From a bacterium (lineage in GTDB: Bacteria; Orphanbacterota; Orphanbacteria; Orphanbacterales; Orphanbacteraceae), in contig JALGYY010000001.1 of NCBI GenBank assembly GCA_025782575.1, forward strand, positions 5,019-69,018: DNA of 64,000 bases. Reading direction: 5' to 3'. Shown here piece by piece: positions 17,126 through 26,448 of the stretch. A program made the translations under genes and the position numbers. Position 1 is the first letter of the stretch. Each line of letters starts with the position of its first letter. The notes below the pieces were generated by a model. It made no database searches. It was given only the letters and a program-made list of their open reading frames with translations, and was not told the origin of the DNA.

Positions 17126-17830
17126 ATGGGCCTTATCGGAGAGCTCAAGCGAAAGATCAAGTACGGCGGCACCTCGCACCTCTGCACGGTTTGCGGCGCC
17201 AATCTTCGTCGCTTCTATCCGTTCGGTACCGATGTCGTGAGACCGGAGGCGCAGTGTCCGCTCTGCCACTCTCTCGAACGGCATAGGCTCATCTGGCACT
17301 ATTTCAAGGAGAAGACCGATCTCTTCGATGGACGGGAAAAGACGATGCTGCATTTCGCGCCCGAGCTCTGTCTGACCGGCCGGCTCCGCGCGCTCCCGGG
17401 CATGCGCTACTGGAGCGCCGACCTCGGGGGCCGTCGTGCCATGATCCATCTCGACATCACAAAGATCCCTTTCTCTGACAAATCCGTGAACGTCGTCTAC
17501 TGCAGCCACGTTCTCGAGCATGTCCTTGAAGACGTGAAAGCGATGAAGGAAATCCGCCGTGTGCTCAAAGACGACGGCTGGGCGATTCTCCAGGTACCGA
17601 TCAAGCGCAAGACGACATTCGAAGATCCTGCCGTGACCGATCCGAAGGAACGAGAGCGAATCTTCGGTCAGGATGATCATGTTCGAATCTACGGCACGGA
17701 CTACGTCGACCGGCTCCGGGAGGCCGGTTTCCAGGTAACCGTCGACCCATGTGTGCGGGAACTCGGCGAAAAGAAAATCCGCTACTTCGGACTCGAGGAT
17801 CACGAGGACATCTACTTCTGCCGCCCCTGA
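17126..17830 (+). CDS. SAM-dependent methyltransferase with N-terminal zinc ribbon
   Basis: A 234-aa class I methyltransferase. The N-terminus has two CxxC pairs (CTVCG and CPLC), forming a probable zinc ribbon as in several sugar or antibiotic methyltransferases. The methyltransferase_11 core holds LHFAPE in place of the usual glycine loop, LDITKIPFSDKSVNVVYCSHVLEHV (motifs II-III) and EIRRVLKDDGWAILQVP. ATG 17126 is chosen because GAGGGAA lies upstream and the residues before it are not family-like. Substrate unknown; a glycan or lipid would suit the surroundings. Confidence 0.8.
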   Translation: MGLIGELKRKIKYGGTSHLCTVCGANLRRFYPFGTDVVRPEAQCPLCHSLERHRLIWHYFKEKTDLFDGREKTMLHFAPELCLTGRLRALPGMRYWSADLGGRRAMIHLDITKIPFSDKSVNVVYCSHVLEHVLEDVKAMKEIRRVLKDDGWAILQVPIKRKTTFEDPAVTDPKERERIFGQDDHVRIYGTDYVDRLREAGFQVTVDPCVRELGEKKIRYFGLEDHEDIYFCRP

Positions 17831-17938
17831 GCAGGCAACCCGCCCCTGTTCCGCACCACCCCGGTGGACATCCGGTATGCTTTCCGAGTATCCTACCTAT
17901 CTGAATCGAACCATCTTCCCAAGAAGGAATTCACTACT

Positions 17939-19633
17939 GTGTTCATATCGGAATCCAAGCCCACCCTTGACTTCATCCGGACGATCATCACGGAGGATCG
18001 GGAGTCGGGCAAACATGACGGGCGGGTACATACCCGCTTTCCTCCTGAGCCGAACGGCTATCTTCATATAGGCCATGCCAAGGCGATCTGCGTGAACTTC
18101 GGACTCGCCGAAGAATTCGGCGGCCGGTGCAATCTGCGCTTTGACGACACCAATCCGATCAAAGAGGAGTCGGTCTACGTCGAAGGGATGAAGCGGGATA
18201 TCAAATGGCTCGGCTTCGATTGGGGAGAGCGCGAGTACTACGCGTCAGATTACTTCCAGCAGCTCTATGACATGGCGGTTCTTCTAGTCGAGGCCGGCAA
18301 AGCCTACGTGGACGACCTGTCCGCCGCAGAAATGCGGGCATATCGGGGGACCCTGACCGAACCGGGCAGGAACAGCCCCCACCGGGACCGATCGATCGAT
18401 GAGAATCTCGATCTTTTCGAGCGAATGAAAAAGGGTGAGCTTCCGGACGGCTCCTGTGTACTCCGCGCTAAAATCGACATGTCATCGGGGAATCTCAATT
18501 TCCGTGATCCAGTCATGTACCGCGTGCTGCATACCCCCCATCATCGGACGGGGAACGACTGGTGCATCTATCCGATGTACGACTGGGCTCATGGCCAGTC
18601 CGATTCGATCGAAGAGATTACCCACTCGCTCTGTTCCCTCGAATTCGAAGATCACAGGCCTCTCTACGATTGGTTCATCGATCAACTCGAAATTTTTGCA
18701 CCCCGGCAGATCGAATTCGCCCGGCTGAACATCAGTCACACACTTACGTCGAAGCGAAAACTGCAAAGGCTCGTGACCGAGAAAAAAATATCCGGGTGGG
18801 ACGATCCACGTATGCCAACACTCTCCGGTCTGAGACGCCGGGGATACACACCGGAATCGATCCGCGACTTCTGCGGTCGAGTCGGCCTTGCGAAGAAAAA
18901 CAGCACAGTGGATATCCGGTTGCTCGAGCACTGTCTGAGGGAAGATCTGAACAAGAGCGCCCAGCGGGTGATGGGTGTGCTCCGCCCTCTACGGGTGGTG
19001 ATCGATAATTATCCCGACGGGACTTCTGAGGAACTCGATGCCGTCAACAATCCCGAAGATGCCGGAGCGGGTAAACGGAAGGTCCCGTTTTCGAAGGTTC
19101 TCTATATTGAGCGCGAAGACTTCATGGAGGATCCGCCCAAGAAGTTCTATCGACTGGCCCCCGGACGGGAAGTGCGCCTCCGTTACGCTTTCTTTATTAC
19201 GTGTACGGAAGTGGTCAAGGATTCAGACGGCAAAATCGAGGAACTGAGGTGCACGTACGATCCGGCCACAAAAGGGGGCGATTCCCCGGACGGCCGAAAA
19301 GTGAAGGCGACTCTTCACTGGGTATCCGCCGAACATGCTGTCGATGCGGAAGTAAGACTGTATGACTACCTCTTTTCGAAGGAGGATCCGGATGATACCG
19401 ATGAGGGGGAAGATTTCATGGCTAATCTGAATTCTGAGTCTGTTGAGATCCTCGAAGGATGCAAAGTAGAGCCATTTCTCGCCGGAATCGAGGCGGGCGA
19501 CCGTGTACAGTTCGAAAGACAGGGATATTTCTGCGTCGATCCTGAATCGAGCGAGCAGAAACTGGTATTCAATCGCACCGTCTCCCTGAAGGATGCCTGG
19601 GCCAGGATCCAGAAAAAACAATCGAAGGGTTGA
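17939..19633 (+). CDS. glnS: glutaminyl-tRNA synthetase
   Basis: A class Ib synthetase of 564 aa from GTG 17939; family members are usually ~550 aa. The longer frame to 17864 adds a non-conserved leader, while AAGGA lies about ten bases before the GTG. HIGH is at residues 43-46 ([15 protein letters not shown]), followed by RFDDTNP, the [21 protein letters not shown] region and the tail of the anticodon-binding beta-barrels. The KMSKS loop is LTSKR at 269-273, where E. coli has MSK. It charges tRNA-Gln directly; a matching tRNA-Gln lies at 60515. glnS is patchy in bacteria and is thought to be of eukaryotic origin. The kinase gene starts 12 bases later. Confidence 0.93.
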   Translation: MFISESKPTLDFIRTIITEDRESGKHDGRVHTRFPPEPNGYLHIGHAKAICVNFGLAEEFGGRCNLRFDDTNPIKEESVYVEGMKRDIKWLGFDWGEREYYASDYFQQLYDMAVLLVEAGKAYVDDLSAAEMRAYRGTLTEPGRNSPHRDRSIDENLDLFERMKKGELPDGSCVLRAKIDMSSGNLNFRDPVMYRVLHTPHHRTGNDWCIYPMYDWAHGQSDSIEEITHSLCSLEFEDHRPLYDWFIDQLEIFAPRQIEFARLNISHTLTSKRKLQRLVTEKKISGWDDPRMPTLSGLRRRGYTPESIRDFCGRVGLAKKNSTVDIRLLEHCLREDLNKSAQRVMGVLRPLRVVIDNYPDGTSEELDAVNNPEDAGAGKRKVPFSKVLYIEREDFMEDPPKKFYRLAPGREVRLRYAFFITCTEVVKDSDGKIEELRCTYDPATKGGDSPDGRKVKATLHWVSAEHAVDAEVRLYDYLFSKEDPDDTDEGEDFMANLNSESVEILEGCKVEPFLAGIEAGDRVQFERQGYFCVDPESSEQKLVFNRTVSLKDAWARIQKKQSKG

Positions 19634-19645
19634 CAGGAGCGACGC

Positions 19646-22600
19646 ATGTCGTACACCGGACCGTTGTGCGGAGCACCCTTCCCCGTGCGGGGTATTCCTG
19701 TCGTGCTCCTTCTACTGGGGGCGCTCTGCCCTTCTCTATACGCGCAACACTATCACACCAGGATCTATACCGAAGTCGACGGCCTCCCCAGTTCTGAGAT
19801 TCACGGCATTACTCAGGATGATCAAGGGTCGATGTGGTTCGCCACGCGATCAGGGCTGGCCCGGTATGACGGCCGCGAGTGGCTAAGCTATGACCGGAGG
19901 CATGGATTCTATTCCCCCGATCAGGGAAAGATCATGCGCGCGGAAGACGGCACGCTCTGGTCTTTCTCCACACAGGATCCGGTGCGAGTCTATCGTTACG
20001 ATGGTGAGACATGGATTCCCCTCCCCCTTGCTCCCCAATCGAATACCGTTGAGGCGATCACCGGCGTGGCGATCTCGGAAGCCGGCACGGACACCAGGAT
20101 TCTAATCGGCACGGTCGGTGGAAGACTGGTGTTCTGGGATGGCACGGTCTGGGAAGTCATTCAGGATAGGAGAGGACCCGGTTACGGGATTCGTTCGATC
20201 AGCCGCTGGCAAAGCTACTTCCTGATCGCCCGGGCCCGTGGGATCGATTATTTTGATCCGGCGAAACCGGAATTCGGGATTCGTCCATTCGATGAATTGC
20301 CGCGAGGCCCTGTATTCGGGGTGAAGGGAGACTCCGCGGGGAAATTCCTGTGGGTAGTCGGGGCCGATTGGATCGGCCGGCTCGACCATAATGGTTTCAC
20401 CTATCTGGATCGCGGACTCGATTTCAGTTTCTCGCTCGATGTCACCACTCTGGTAGCCGAATCGGATAACGCCGGAGGCATCTACTTCGGTAACCAGACC
20501 GCACTGCTCTATTACCACCCGGACAAGGGGCTTGAATCGCTTGACCAGTCAAGCGGCCTTTCGGCAATCGGAACGACCGCTCTCTTTCGGGACCGGGAGG
20601 GAAACATCTGGGTGGGAGGGTACCGCGGCCTCACCAAAATCATTGGTCGCCGCTATGTGAGCTACAGCAGCGAGCACGGACTTCCTGTCGACGAAGTTTC
20701 CGCTGTCCTCGAGCGGAGGAACGGGGAAATTGTGCTCGGCCATCCTGGCGCCGTCACCTTTTTTCGGGAGGAACTGCGTGTTTATGCAGTTTCGGACAAC
20801 CCTCTCCACGGGCGGGTACTCGATCTTGTTGAGACACCTGACGGAACCGTCTGGATTGCCGCCAACTATGCCGGGCTTTTCAAAATCACTCCAGATGGAG
20901 AGCTTCAGCCTGTTTCTCTGCCGAGTGATTCCCATGAATCCGAACTGGTGTACTCCCTGGCTTGTGATCCAGAAGGGCGTCTCGTCGTCTGCAGCTCCGT
21001 ATCGATCCATCGGCTCGAAAGCGACCGATTCAATATCATCGAGAATGATTTTCCGCCGAATCAGAACCTGCTGATCCGAAGAGTCCTCGCGATGGAAGGG
21101 GGCACCATCATCGGCGCGGCAGGTTGGTACGGATTGATTCAGATTCGCGACGGCACGTCTTCAATCTGGACCCACCAGACCCAGCCGGAGGTGAACAATA
21201 TTTTCACCGTATCTCCTCGGCCCGATGGAGAATTCTGGGTGGGAAGCGGCGTCGGTCTCTTCAGGACAGCTGAAGGGGGCCTGCTCGAGAAGGTCATCCT
21301 TCCCGGGCTTTCCATCGATCGACCTGTGTATTTCATCACAGACGACAAGGACGGACGAACCTGGATCGGCACCGACAACGGTGTCATTCGGTACGATGGC
21401 GGGGAGTCGACACACATCACCGTGCGGGATGGGCTGATCGGCCTGGAAACGAACCGCGCCGCAGGGCTCTGCGATTCAAGAGGGCGGATGTGGATCGGTA
21501 CTGATCGCGGAGTTACCGTATTCGATCCCTCCTATCAGAATTCCCTGTCAAGCGGACCTACAGTCGAATTTCTCGATCTTGACGCAGGCGGATTCCAGTA
21601 CGAGCTGCTCGAAGATGCGGTACTGCCGAGCGACCGGAACACCCTGATATTTCGCTTCCGAGCGATTTCATTTATCGACGAATCCCGCATTCGCTATCGA
21701 ACCTGGCTCGAGGGGTTCGACGCAGGGTGGCAGGAGCCGATAGATCTTCCCCTGCGGGAGCTTCGCTTTACGAATCTTCCTCCCGGGGATTACAGGATGC
21801 ACATCGAAGCGATCGATGTGATGGGAAGAGTGAGCGATGTCGCCACATCACCCGTCATCCGAATTCGTCGACCACTCTGGAAGAGTGCGTGGATTCTATC
21901 TCTTGCCGGTTTGCTTCTCATTGCCCTGGTCTATGGAATCGCATCCTCGATCTGGCATCGCCGCTACGCGAAAAAACTGGAGAGAGAGGTTCGTGACCGA
22001 ACCCGCGATCTTCGCGACTCCGAAGAGTCGATCGCCGCAGAAAAAAGACGGCTCGAGGCGACTATTTCAAGCATTGCGGATGGCGTGGTCGTGTACGACA
22101 AAAATGATGACGTCGTTCTCTGGAGCAGCGCCGCAGAGAGGATTACCGGATGGTCCCCCCAGGAAATGGTAGGAAAGAACATGGATGAGATCATCGGCCT
22201 CAATTTCGTCACTCCGGACGAGGTCATTCTTCTGGGACATCAGGAAGGAGCTCTCGGAGGATGTCCTGCCATCGAGATCAGGACTCGGAACGGAGAGAAG
22301 CGCTGGCTGGAGTTCTCTGCCGCACCGTTTCTTACGCCAGACGAGAAGTCGATGGCGGGCAGAGTGTTTGCGTTTCGCGATGTAACCGACAGACTCAGGA
22401 TGGAGAGAGACCTTATCAAAACAGAGCGACTGGAGGCGCTTGGCGTCCTAGCCGGGGGCATCGCGCACGACTTCAACAATCTGCTCACCATCATGATCGG
22501 CAATCTTTCTCTTGCCGAGGAAATCGGCTCGGTTCCTGAGCCAGGTCTCGGAAAGATCCGATCCGCCAAGGCTGCGGCGAATCAGGCTCGCACATTGACT

Positions 22601-23536
22601 CAGAGGCTGCTTACGTTCTCGACGGGGGGTGCTCCCGTTCTCCGGACCGCTTCCATTGAAGAGGTCATCCGGGAATCCGCCGCACTCATACTGAGCGGTT
22701 CCAATGTACTTTCCGAAATCAGTATCGACGACCAGCTCTATCCTGTTGAAATCGATCGGGGCCAGATGAGCCAGGTCATCAACAACCTTCTCCTGAACGC
22801 GCGCCAGTCCATGCCGGCAGGCGGTCTTCTGCGCATACGGGCAAAAAATTCGAAGCGAACAGACTCGGACTCGGGAGAGAATCTGTCTATCGTCATCGAA
22901 ATACAGGACGAGGGGCCTGGGATATCCGCGGAGGATCGACATCGTATCTTTGATCCTTACTATTCTACGAAAGAGGGGGGCACCGGGCTCGGACTCTCAA
23001 CCGCCCACTCCATAGTGGAGCGACATGGCGGACGCCTTTCATTAGAATCGATTGAGGGGAATGGCTGCATTTTTCGGATCGATCTGGCGGCAGTCTCCCG
23101 GGATCGCCTGGTACCTTCTGTCAAGCGGCACCTGTCGGATCGTTCCGGCTCCGGTCGGATTCTCGTGATGGATGATGAAGAGATGGTCCGGGACGTCGTC
23201 GAAGCCATTCTGAACCGCCTGGGCTACAGCTCGGTCCATGCGACGGATGGCAAGGAGGCGATCGATGTCTACAAGCGCGAGTATGAATCGGGGAAATGTT
23301 TCGACGCTGTGATCATGGACCTCACGATCCCGGGTGGAATGGGGGGCAAAGAAACGGTTCAGAAACTGCGCGAATTTGACCCGGGCGTGGTGGCCATCGC
23401 CGTCAGCGGTTACTCCAACGATCCGGTCATGGCACGTACGGAAGACTTCGGATTCCGGGCTAGCCTATCCAAACCGTTCGAAGTGTCTGAGCTTGCCTCG
23501 GTGCTGAGTGATCTGCTTGGAGGGAACGGATCCTGA
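19646..23536 (+). CDS. two-component-propeller hybrid histidine kinase (propeller-Y_Y_Y-TM-PAS-HK-REC)
   Basis: A 1296-aa sensor. A signal peptide (residues 1-33) precedes a periplasmic beta-propeller of repeats like G.MWFATRSGLARYDG and GNIWVGGYRGLTKI. A Y_Y_Y-type Ig domain follows (RTWLEGFDAGWQ...LPPGDYRMHIEA), then one transmembrane helix (~745-765), a short coiled coil and a PAS domain (VVVYDKNDDVVLWSSAAERITG). The kinase core has phospho-acceptor His941 in GGIAHDFNN, an N-box (NNLLLNARQS) and G-boxes (DEGPGIS, GGTGLGLS). The receiver domain has Asp1225 (IMDLTIPG). No DNA-binding output domain is attached, unlike Bacteroides HTCS proteins, so a separate regulator or phosphorelay is expected. 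AGGAG lies six bases before ATG. Confidence 0.92.
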   Translation: MSYTGPLCGAPFPVRGIPVVLLLLGALCPSLYAQHYHTRIYTEVDGLPSSEIHGITQDDQGSMWFATRSGLARYDGREWLSYDRRHGFYSPDQGKIMRAEDGTLWSFSTQDPVRVYRYDGETWIPLPLAPQSNTVEAITGVAISEAGTDTRILIGTVGGRLVFWDGTVWEVIQDRRGPGYGIRSISRWQSYFLIARARGIDYFDPAKPEFGIRPFDELPRGPVFGVKGDSAGKFLWVVGADWIGRLDHNGFTYLDRGLDFSFSLDVTTLVAESDNAGGIYFGNQTALLYYHPDKGLESLDQSSGLSAIGTTALFRDREGNIWVGGYRGLTKIIGRRYVSYSSEHGLPVDEVSAVLERRNGEIVLGHPGAVTFFREELRVYAVSDNPLHGRVLDLVETPDGTVWIAANYAGLFKITPDGELQPVSLPSDSHESELVYSLACDPEGRLVVCSSVSIHRLESDRFNIIENDFPPNQNLLIRRVLAMEGGTIIGAAGWYGLIQIRDGTSSIWTHQTQPEVNNIFTVSPRPDGEFWVGSGVGLFRTAEGGLLEKVILPGLSIDRPVYFITDDKDGRTWIGTDNGVIRYDGGESTHITVRDGLIGLETNRAAGLCDSRGRMWIGTDRGVTVFDPSYQNSLSSGPTVEFLDLDAGGFQYELLEDAVLPSDRNTLIFRFRAISFIDESRIRYRTWLEGFDAGWQEPIDLPLRELRFTNLPPGDYRMHIEAIDVMGRVSDVATSPVIRIRRPLWKSAWILSLAGLLLIALVYGIASSIWHRRYAKKLEREVRDRTRDLRDSEESIAAEKRRLEATISSIADGVVVYDKNDDVVLWSSAAERITGWSPQEMVGKNMDEIIGLNFVTPDEVILLGHQEGALGGCPAIEIRTRNGEKRWLEFSAAPFLTPDEKSMAGRVFAFRDVTDRLRMERDLIKTERLEALGVLAGGIAHDFNNLLTIMIGNLSLAEEIGSVPEPGLGKIRSAKAAANQARTLTQRLLTFSTGGAPVLRTASIEEVIRESAALILSGSNVLSEISIDDQLYPVEIDRGQMSQVINNLLLNARQSMPAGGLLRIRAKNSKRTDSDSGENLSIVIEIQDEGPGISAEDRHRIFDPYYSTKEGGTGLGLSTAHSIVERHGGRLSLESIEGNGCIFRIDLAAVSRDRLVPSVKRHLSDRSGSGRILVMDDEEMVRDVVEAILNRLGYSSVHATDGKEAIDVYKREYESGKCFDAVIMDLTIPGGMGGKETVQKLREFDPGVVAIAVSGYSNDPVMARTEDFGFRASLSKPFEVSELASVLSDLLGGNGS

Positions 23537-23558
23537 CTCTCGCTCCGATGTTTGACCG

Positions 23559-25943
23559 CTATCTCCGAATGACCAGCAGCAGAGCGGCCAGGTAACACGC
23601 CCCACCGAGCATGAGAGTCAGCCCGTAACCTGAGCTCATGGCGACTGTCATGGAAAGCACCGAACCCATCACGGATGAGCCGCCGTTCACCGCCCAGACC
23701 CAGGGGATCGAGGATTGGTGTGATCGTTGAACCAGCCGGATTCCCGAAGGAAAGAGCGTACCCATAAAGAACGCGCCGGGGCCGATCAGGGCGATATAAA
23801 GGGCGACTCGGTAAGCGAGTGGCAGGCCGATCGTCCGGTAGACAAGCCACTCCGATGTGAGACTCACAATTCCGATCGCCGTAATCGTCACGATCAGAAA
23901 GATGCGGATCATGCGATACAGATCGTCCTGTGCAAATCGGCCGCTCCAGAAGCTGCCAAGCCCCGCAAAGATCAGCATGCCGAAAAGAACAACGGTCAGG
24001 CTTAGAGTCGGATGACCGAGATAGAGCGATCCCTTTTGAAGCAGGGGGATTTCCACAAACATGAAGCCGGTTCCGATGAGAACAAAGTAAAGCCCCCAGA
24101 GCTTGGGCAGTCCTTCGACAGTCCGTGAAATCACCAGTGGAAGAATATAGAAAAGGAGTACCAGCACCGATGAAAGGCCGAGCAGAACCAGGAGCACCAG
24201 CGGAGCATAGTAGTTCCAGCTCTGCCCGGGGATCGCACCTCTTGTTTTGACAAGATCGAACGCGTGCGAAAACGGCACGAGTTGAAAGAAGAACGGCCTG
24301 TCGTCGGTGGGAGGGCTCAAATCGAAATACCGGCTCTCGATATAGGATTCGAGAGACTCGGTCGTAATCGCATCCACGAACGAGCGGTCCCCTTTGAAAC
24401 CTGGAATGTAGAGTATCGGGAAACCGAGATCGCCGGCGATCCGCTGAATCCGTTCGATCTCCTGTTTTGTGAACGGGGTCTTCTTGATCAGCGTGGTGGA
24501 GACGCCGTAATCCCAGTTTGTCGAGATGACGACGATGTTTCTTTCAGGATTGGAGACGCCTCTCTCCTCGAGCGCTCGCCTTGCCAGAATTGCCAGTCGG
24601 AGCGATTGATTCCGGGGTTTGAACAGGTAGCGCGAAACAGAGAGGAGACCGTCCTCGCTCAGGCGATCCAGATAGTCGGTGAAAGCTTCTACGGTATAGA
24701 GATTGTTCTCGGCAAGTGAAAAGGCGCCTGCCACCGTCGCCGCCCAGCTGTCGATCAGCGAGATCTGAATGATGTCGAACTGATCACTCTGCCTACGAAT
24801 AAAGTTCCTCCCTTCCGCGACTTCGACATCAACGCCCGGCGCATTGTAAATATCCCCCGCGAACTCTTTATATCTCCCCTTCACGAGGCCGACGATGACT
24901 CCGTTGATGTCACACGCTTTCACATGGGGGATCCCGAATGACCGGGCGGCAAGAACATCCCTCCCACCACCCGAGCCGATGATGAATGCGTTGGCAGCGT
25001 TCAGACGTACGTGGTAGGCGAACGATGTAACGTCGTACTTCAGGTAATCCACTTCATCGAAGTCCCCGCTGAATCTGGTGATCGGCGTGCCGGCGCTTCC
25101 ATCCTGCTCGATCCACAGTTGTTCGATCGGATGCTCAGGCTTGAATCGGTTGCTCATCCCCCAACCGAAGGGATTGAGCGGATCGGGCATCCAGAAGACC
25201 GTCGGATAGACGGTGATCCGAGCGAGGGGAGACCACTTTTCAAAGAGAACATCATCTCGTTCCTCGTAGGTCTTCGTGTACTTCACCGAGAAGATCTTCG
25301 TGGCCGAATCGACATAGTAAAGTCCGAGAGCCATGAGAACGGCAAACATGATCACCGGCAGGAGCGTTCGATCGGGATCGTGTGCTGTAAACGCGATCGC
25401 GGAGACGAGAGCGAGCAACGCCCCGATAACAATGACGAACGGACCGGAAACCAGGTTGATCGCCAGAACGAACACGATACACCCGGCAGCCGATCCCGCC
25501 AGATCGGCAAAATAGATGCGCGGTGTATCCGCGGCATGTTGATACAGAATCAGCGATACGACCAGGCCGACGAGTACGAATGGAACAGAGCAGGCGATAT
25601 AGATAATGGTGAGCCGGATCAGCAGATTGATCGACGGTGGGAAATAAAGTACGAGAAACAGGCAGATCATGATCGCCGCGAACTGCAGCAGCGCCAGATG
25701 CTTCAGAACGCCGGGGAATCGGGGGGCGAAAAAGGAACGGCCGAAGAATGCGAGCAATCCGCCCCCCCCGAGGCCGAACAGGGCGAGAGAGACAGCCAGA
25801 TAGGCGAAGTGATACCAGAGCGTCACCGAAAAAATCTTGGTAAGGGCGACTTCGAACAGGATCGCGGAGAGACTGGTAAGCAGAACGCCGAGATAGAGCG
25901 GCTTCATCGATCCGGGCCGGGTTTGCTCTGAATCGGAATACAA
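23559..25943 (-). CDS. polytopic membrane protein with spermidine-synthase-like methyltransferase fold
   Basis: A 794-aa protein with ~7 N-terminal helices (LLTSLSAILFEVALTKIFS onward), a soluble spermidine/spermine-synthase-like domain (residues ~300-480) and ~6 C-terminal helices. The cofactor-type loop is FIIGSGGGRDVLAA near residue 320. It is followed by ACDINGVIVGLVKGRYK, EVAEGRNFIRRQSDQFDIIQISLIDSW (gate-keeper region) and YTVEAFTDYLDRLSEDGLLSVSR. Such membrane-flanked homologues are widespread but their reaction is unknown; true aminopropyl transfer is unproven. TTG 25943 is the likely start, with ATG 25907 as the alternative. It converges on the kinase gene with only 22 bases between. 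Confidence 0.85.
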   Translation of the reverse strand: MYSDSEQTRPGSMKPLYLGVLLTSLSAILFEVALTKIFSVTLWYHFAYLAVSLALFGLGGGGLLAFFGRSFFAPRFPGVLKHLALLQFAAIMICLFLVLYFPPSINLLIRLTIIYIACSVPFVLVGLVVSLILYQHAADTPRIYFADLAGSAAGCIVFVLAINLVSGPFVIVIGALLALVSAIAFTAHDPDRTLLPVIMFAVLMALGLYYVDSATKIFSVKYTKTYEERDDVLFEKWSPLARITVYPTVFWMPDPLNPFGWGMSNRFKPEHPIEQLWIEQDGSAGTPITRFSGDFDEVDYLKYDVTSFAYHVRLNAANAFIIGSGGGRDVLAARSFGIPHVKACDINGVIVGLVKGRYKEFAGDIYNAPGVDVEVAEGRNFIRRQSDQFDIIQISLIDSWAATVAGAFSLAENNLYTVEAFTDYLDRLSEDGLLSVSRYLFKPRNQSLRLAILARRALEERGVSNPERNIVVISTNWDYGVSTTLIKKTPFTKQEIERIQRIAGDLGFPILYIPGFKGDRSFVDAITTESLESYIESRYFDLSPPTDDRPFFFQLVPFSHAFDLVKTRGAIPGQSWNYYAPLVLLVLLGLSSVLVLLFYILPLVISRTVEGLPKLWGLYFVLIGTGFMFVEIPLLQKGSLYLGHPTLSLTVVLFGMLIFAGLGSFWSGRFAQDDLYRMIRIFLIVTITAIGIVSLTSEWLVYRTIGLPLAYRVALYIALIGPGAFFMGTLFPSGIRLVQRSHQSSIPWVWAVNGGSSVMGSVLSMTVAMSSGYGLTLMLGGACYLAALLLVIRR

Positions 25944-26053
25944 GAAAGAACTACCTCATCTGGTCAAAGCCGGACCGGCCGGTCCGGGTAGAGACGTCCC
26001 CCGGCACTCGGGCGGCATTATACCACAGCGATGATGAGAGGAACCGCGACCGA

Positions 26054-26329
26054 TCAGTCGATGTAACCGTGGGCATGGAGCGCTTCACGCTCCTTCTCCA
26101 CGGCGGTTCACTCGGAGCCTCGCCGGGGGAAATCGCGCTTTCCCAGTTCGTCGATTCGGGGCGAGAGATCGGCGGCGGCGCCATAGCAACCGAGATGGTC
26201 AACGCGAAAAGTGTCGATCACGATCAGAACGACATTCGGACGTTCATCGCGAGAACATGTGCTCAAGAGGAACGGCATCAATGCGACAATACCGGCGAGC
26301 CGGAACCCGCTGTGCAAGGGAATCGTCAT
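26054..26329 (-). pseudogene. sulfatase remnant: lipoprotein N-terminus and last ~14 residues joined by deletion
   Basis: From ATG 26329 the frame reads a lipoprotein-like signal (LAGIVALMPFLLSTC) and a clear sulfatase start (NVVLIVIDTFRVDHLGCYG, SPRIDELGK). It then changes to RDFPRRGSE and a TGA. In the same frame, directly after this TGA, it continues TAVEKEREALHAHGYID and stops at 26054, which resembles sulfatase C-termini such as ...LRALGYLD. The ~400 residues of the catalytic domain in between are missing. The simplest reading is a large internal deletion of a former sulfatase gene. The short peptide could still be translated but cannot be catalytic. Confidence 0.7.
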
Positions 26330-26448
26330 GAGTCGAGTATAGAACCTCGGAACCCGGCTGGCCACAGGCAGGAACAGTGCTCTCCCGAATTCGTTTTCCC
26401 TGGGGACATCATCGTTTCGGCAGAGTAAGATTCTGCACGAGATCTTCC

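Noticed and set aside
25011-25931. 306-aa plus-strand open frame rich in Asp/Arg/Gln
   Set aside because: Antisense to the spermidine-synthase-like gene; no recognisable domain.
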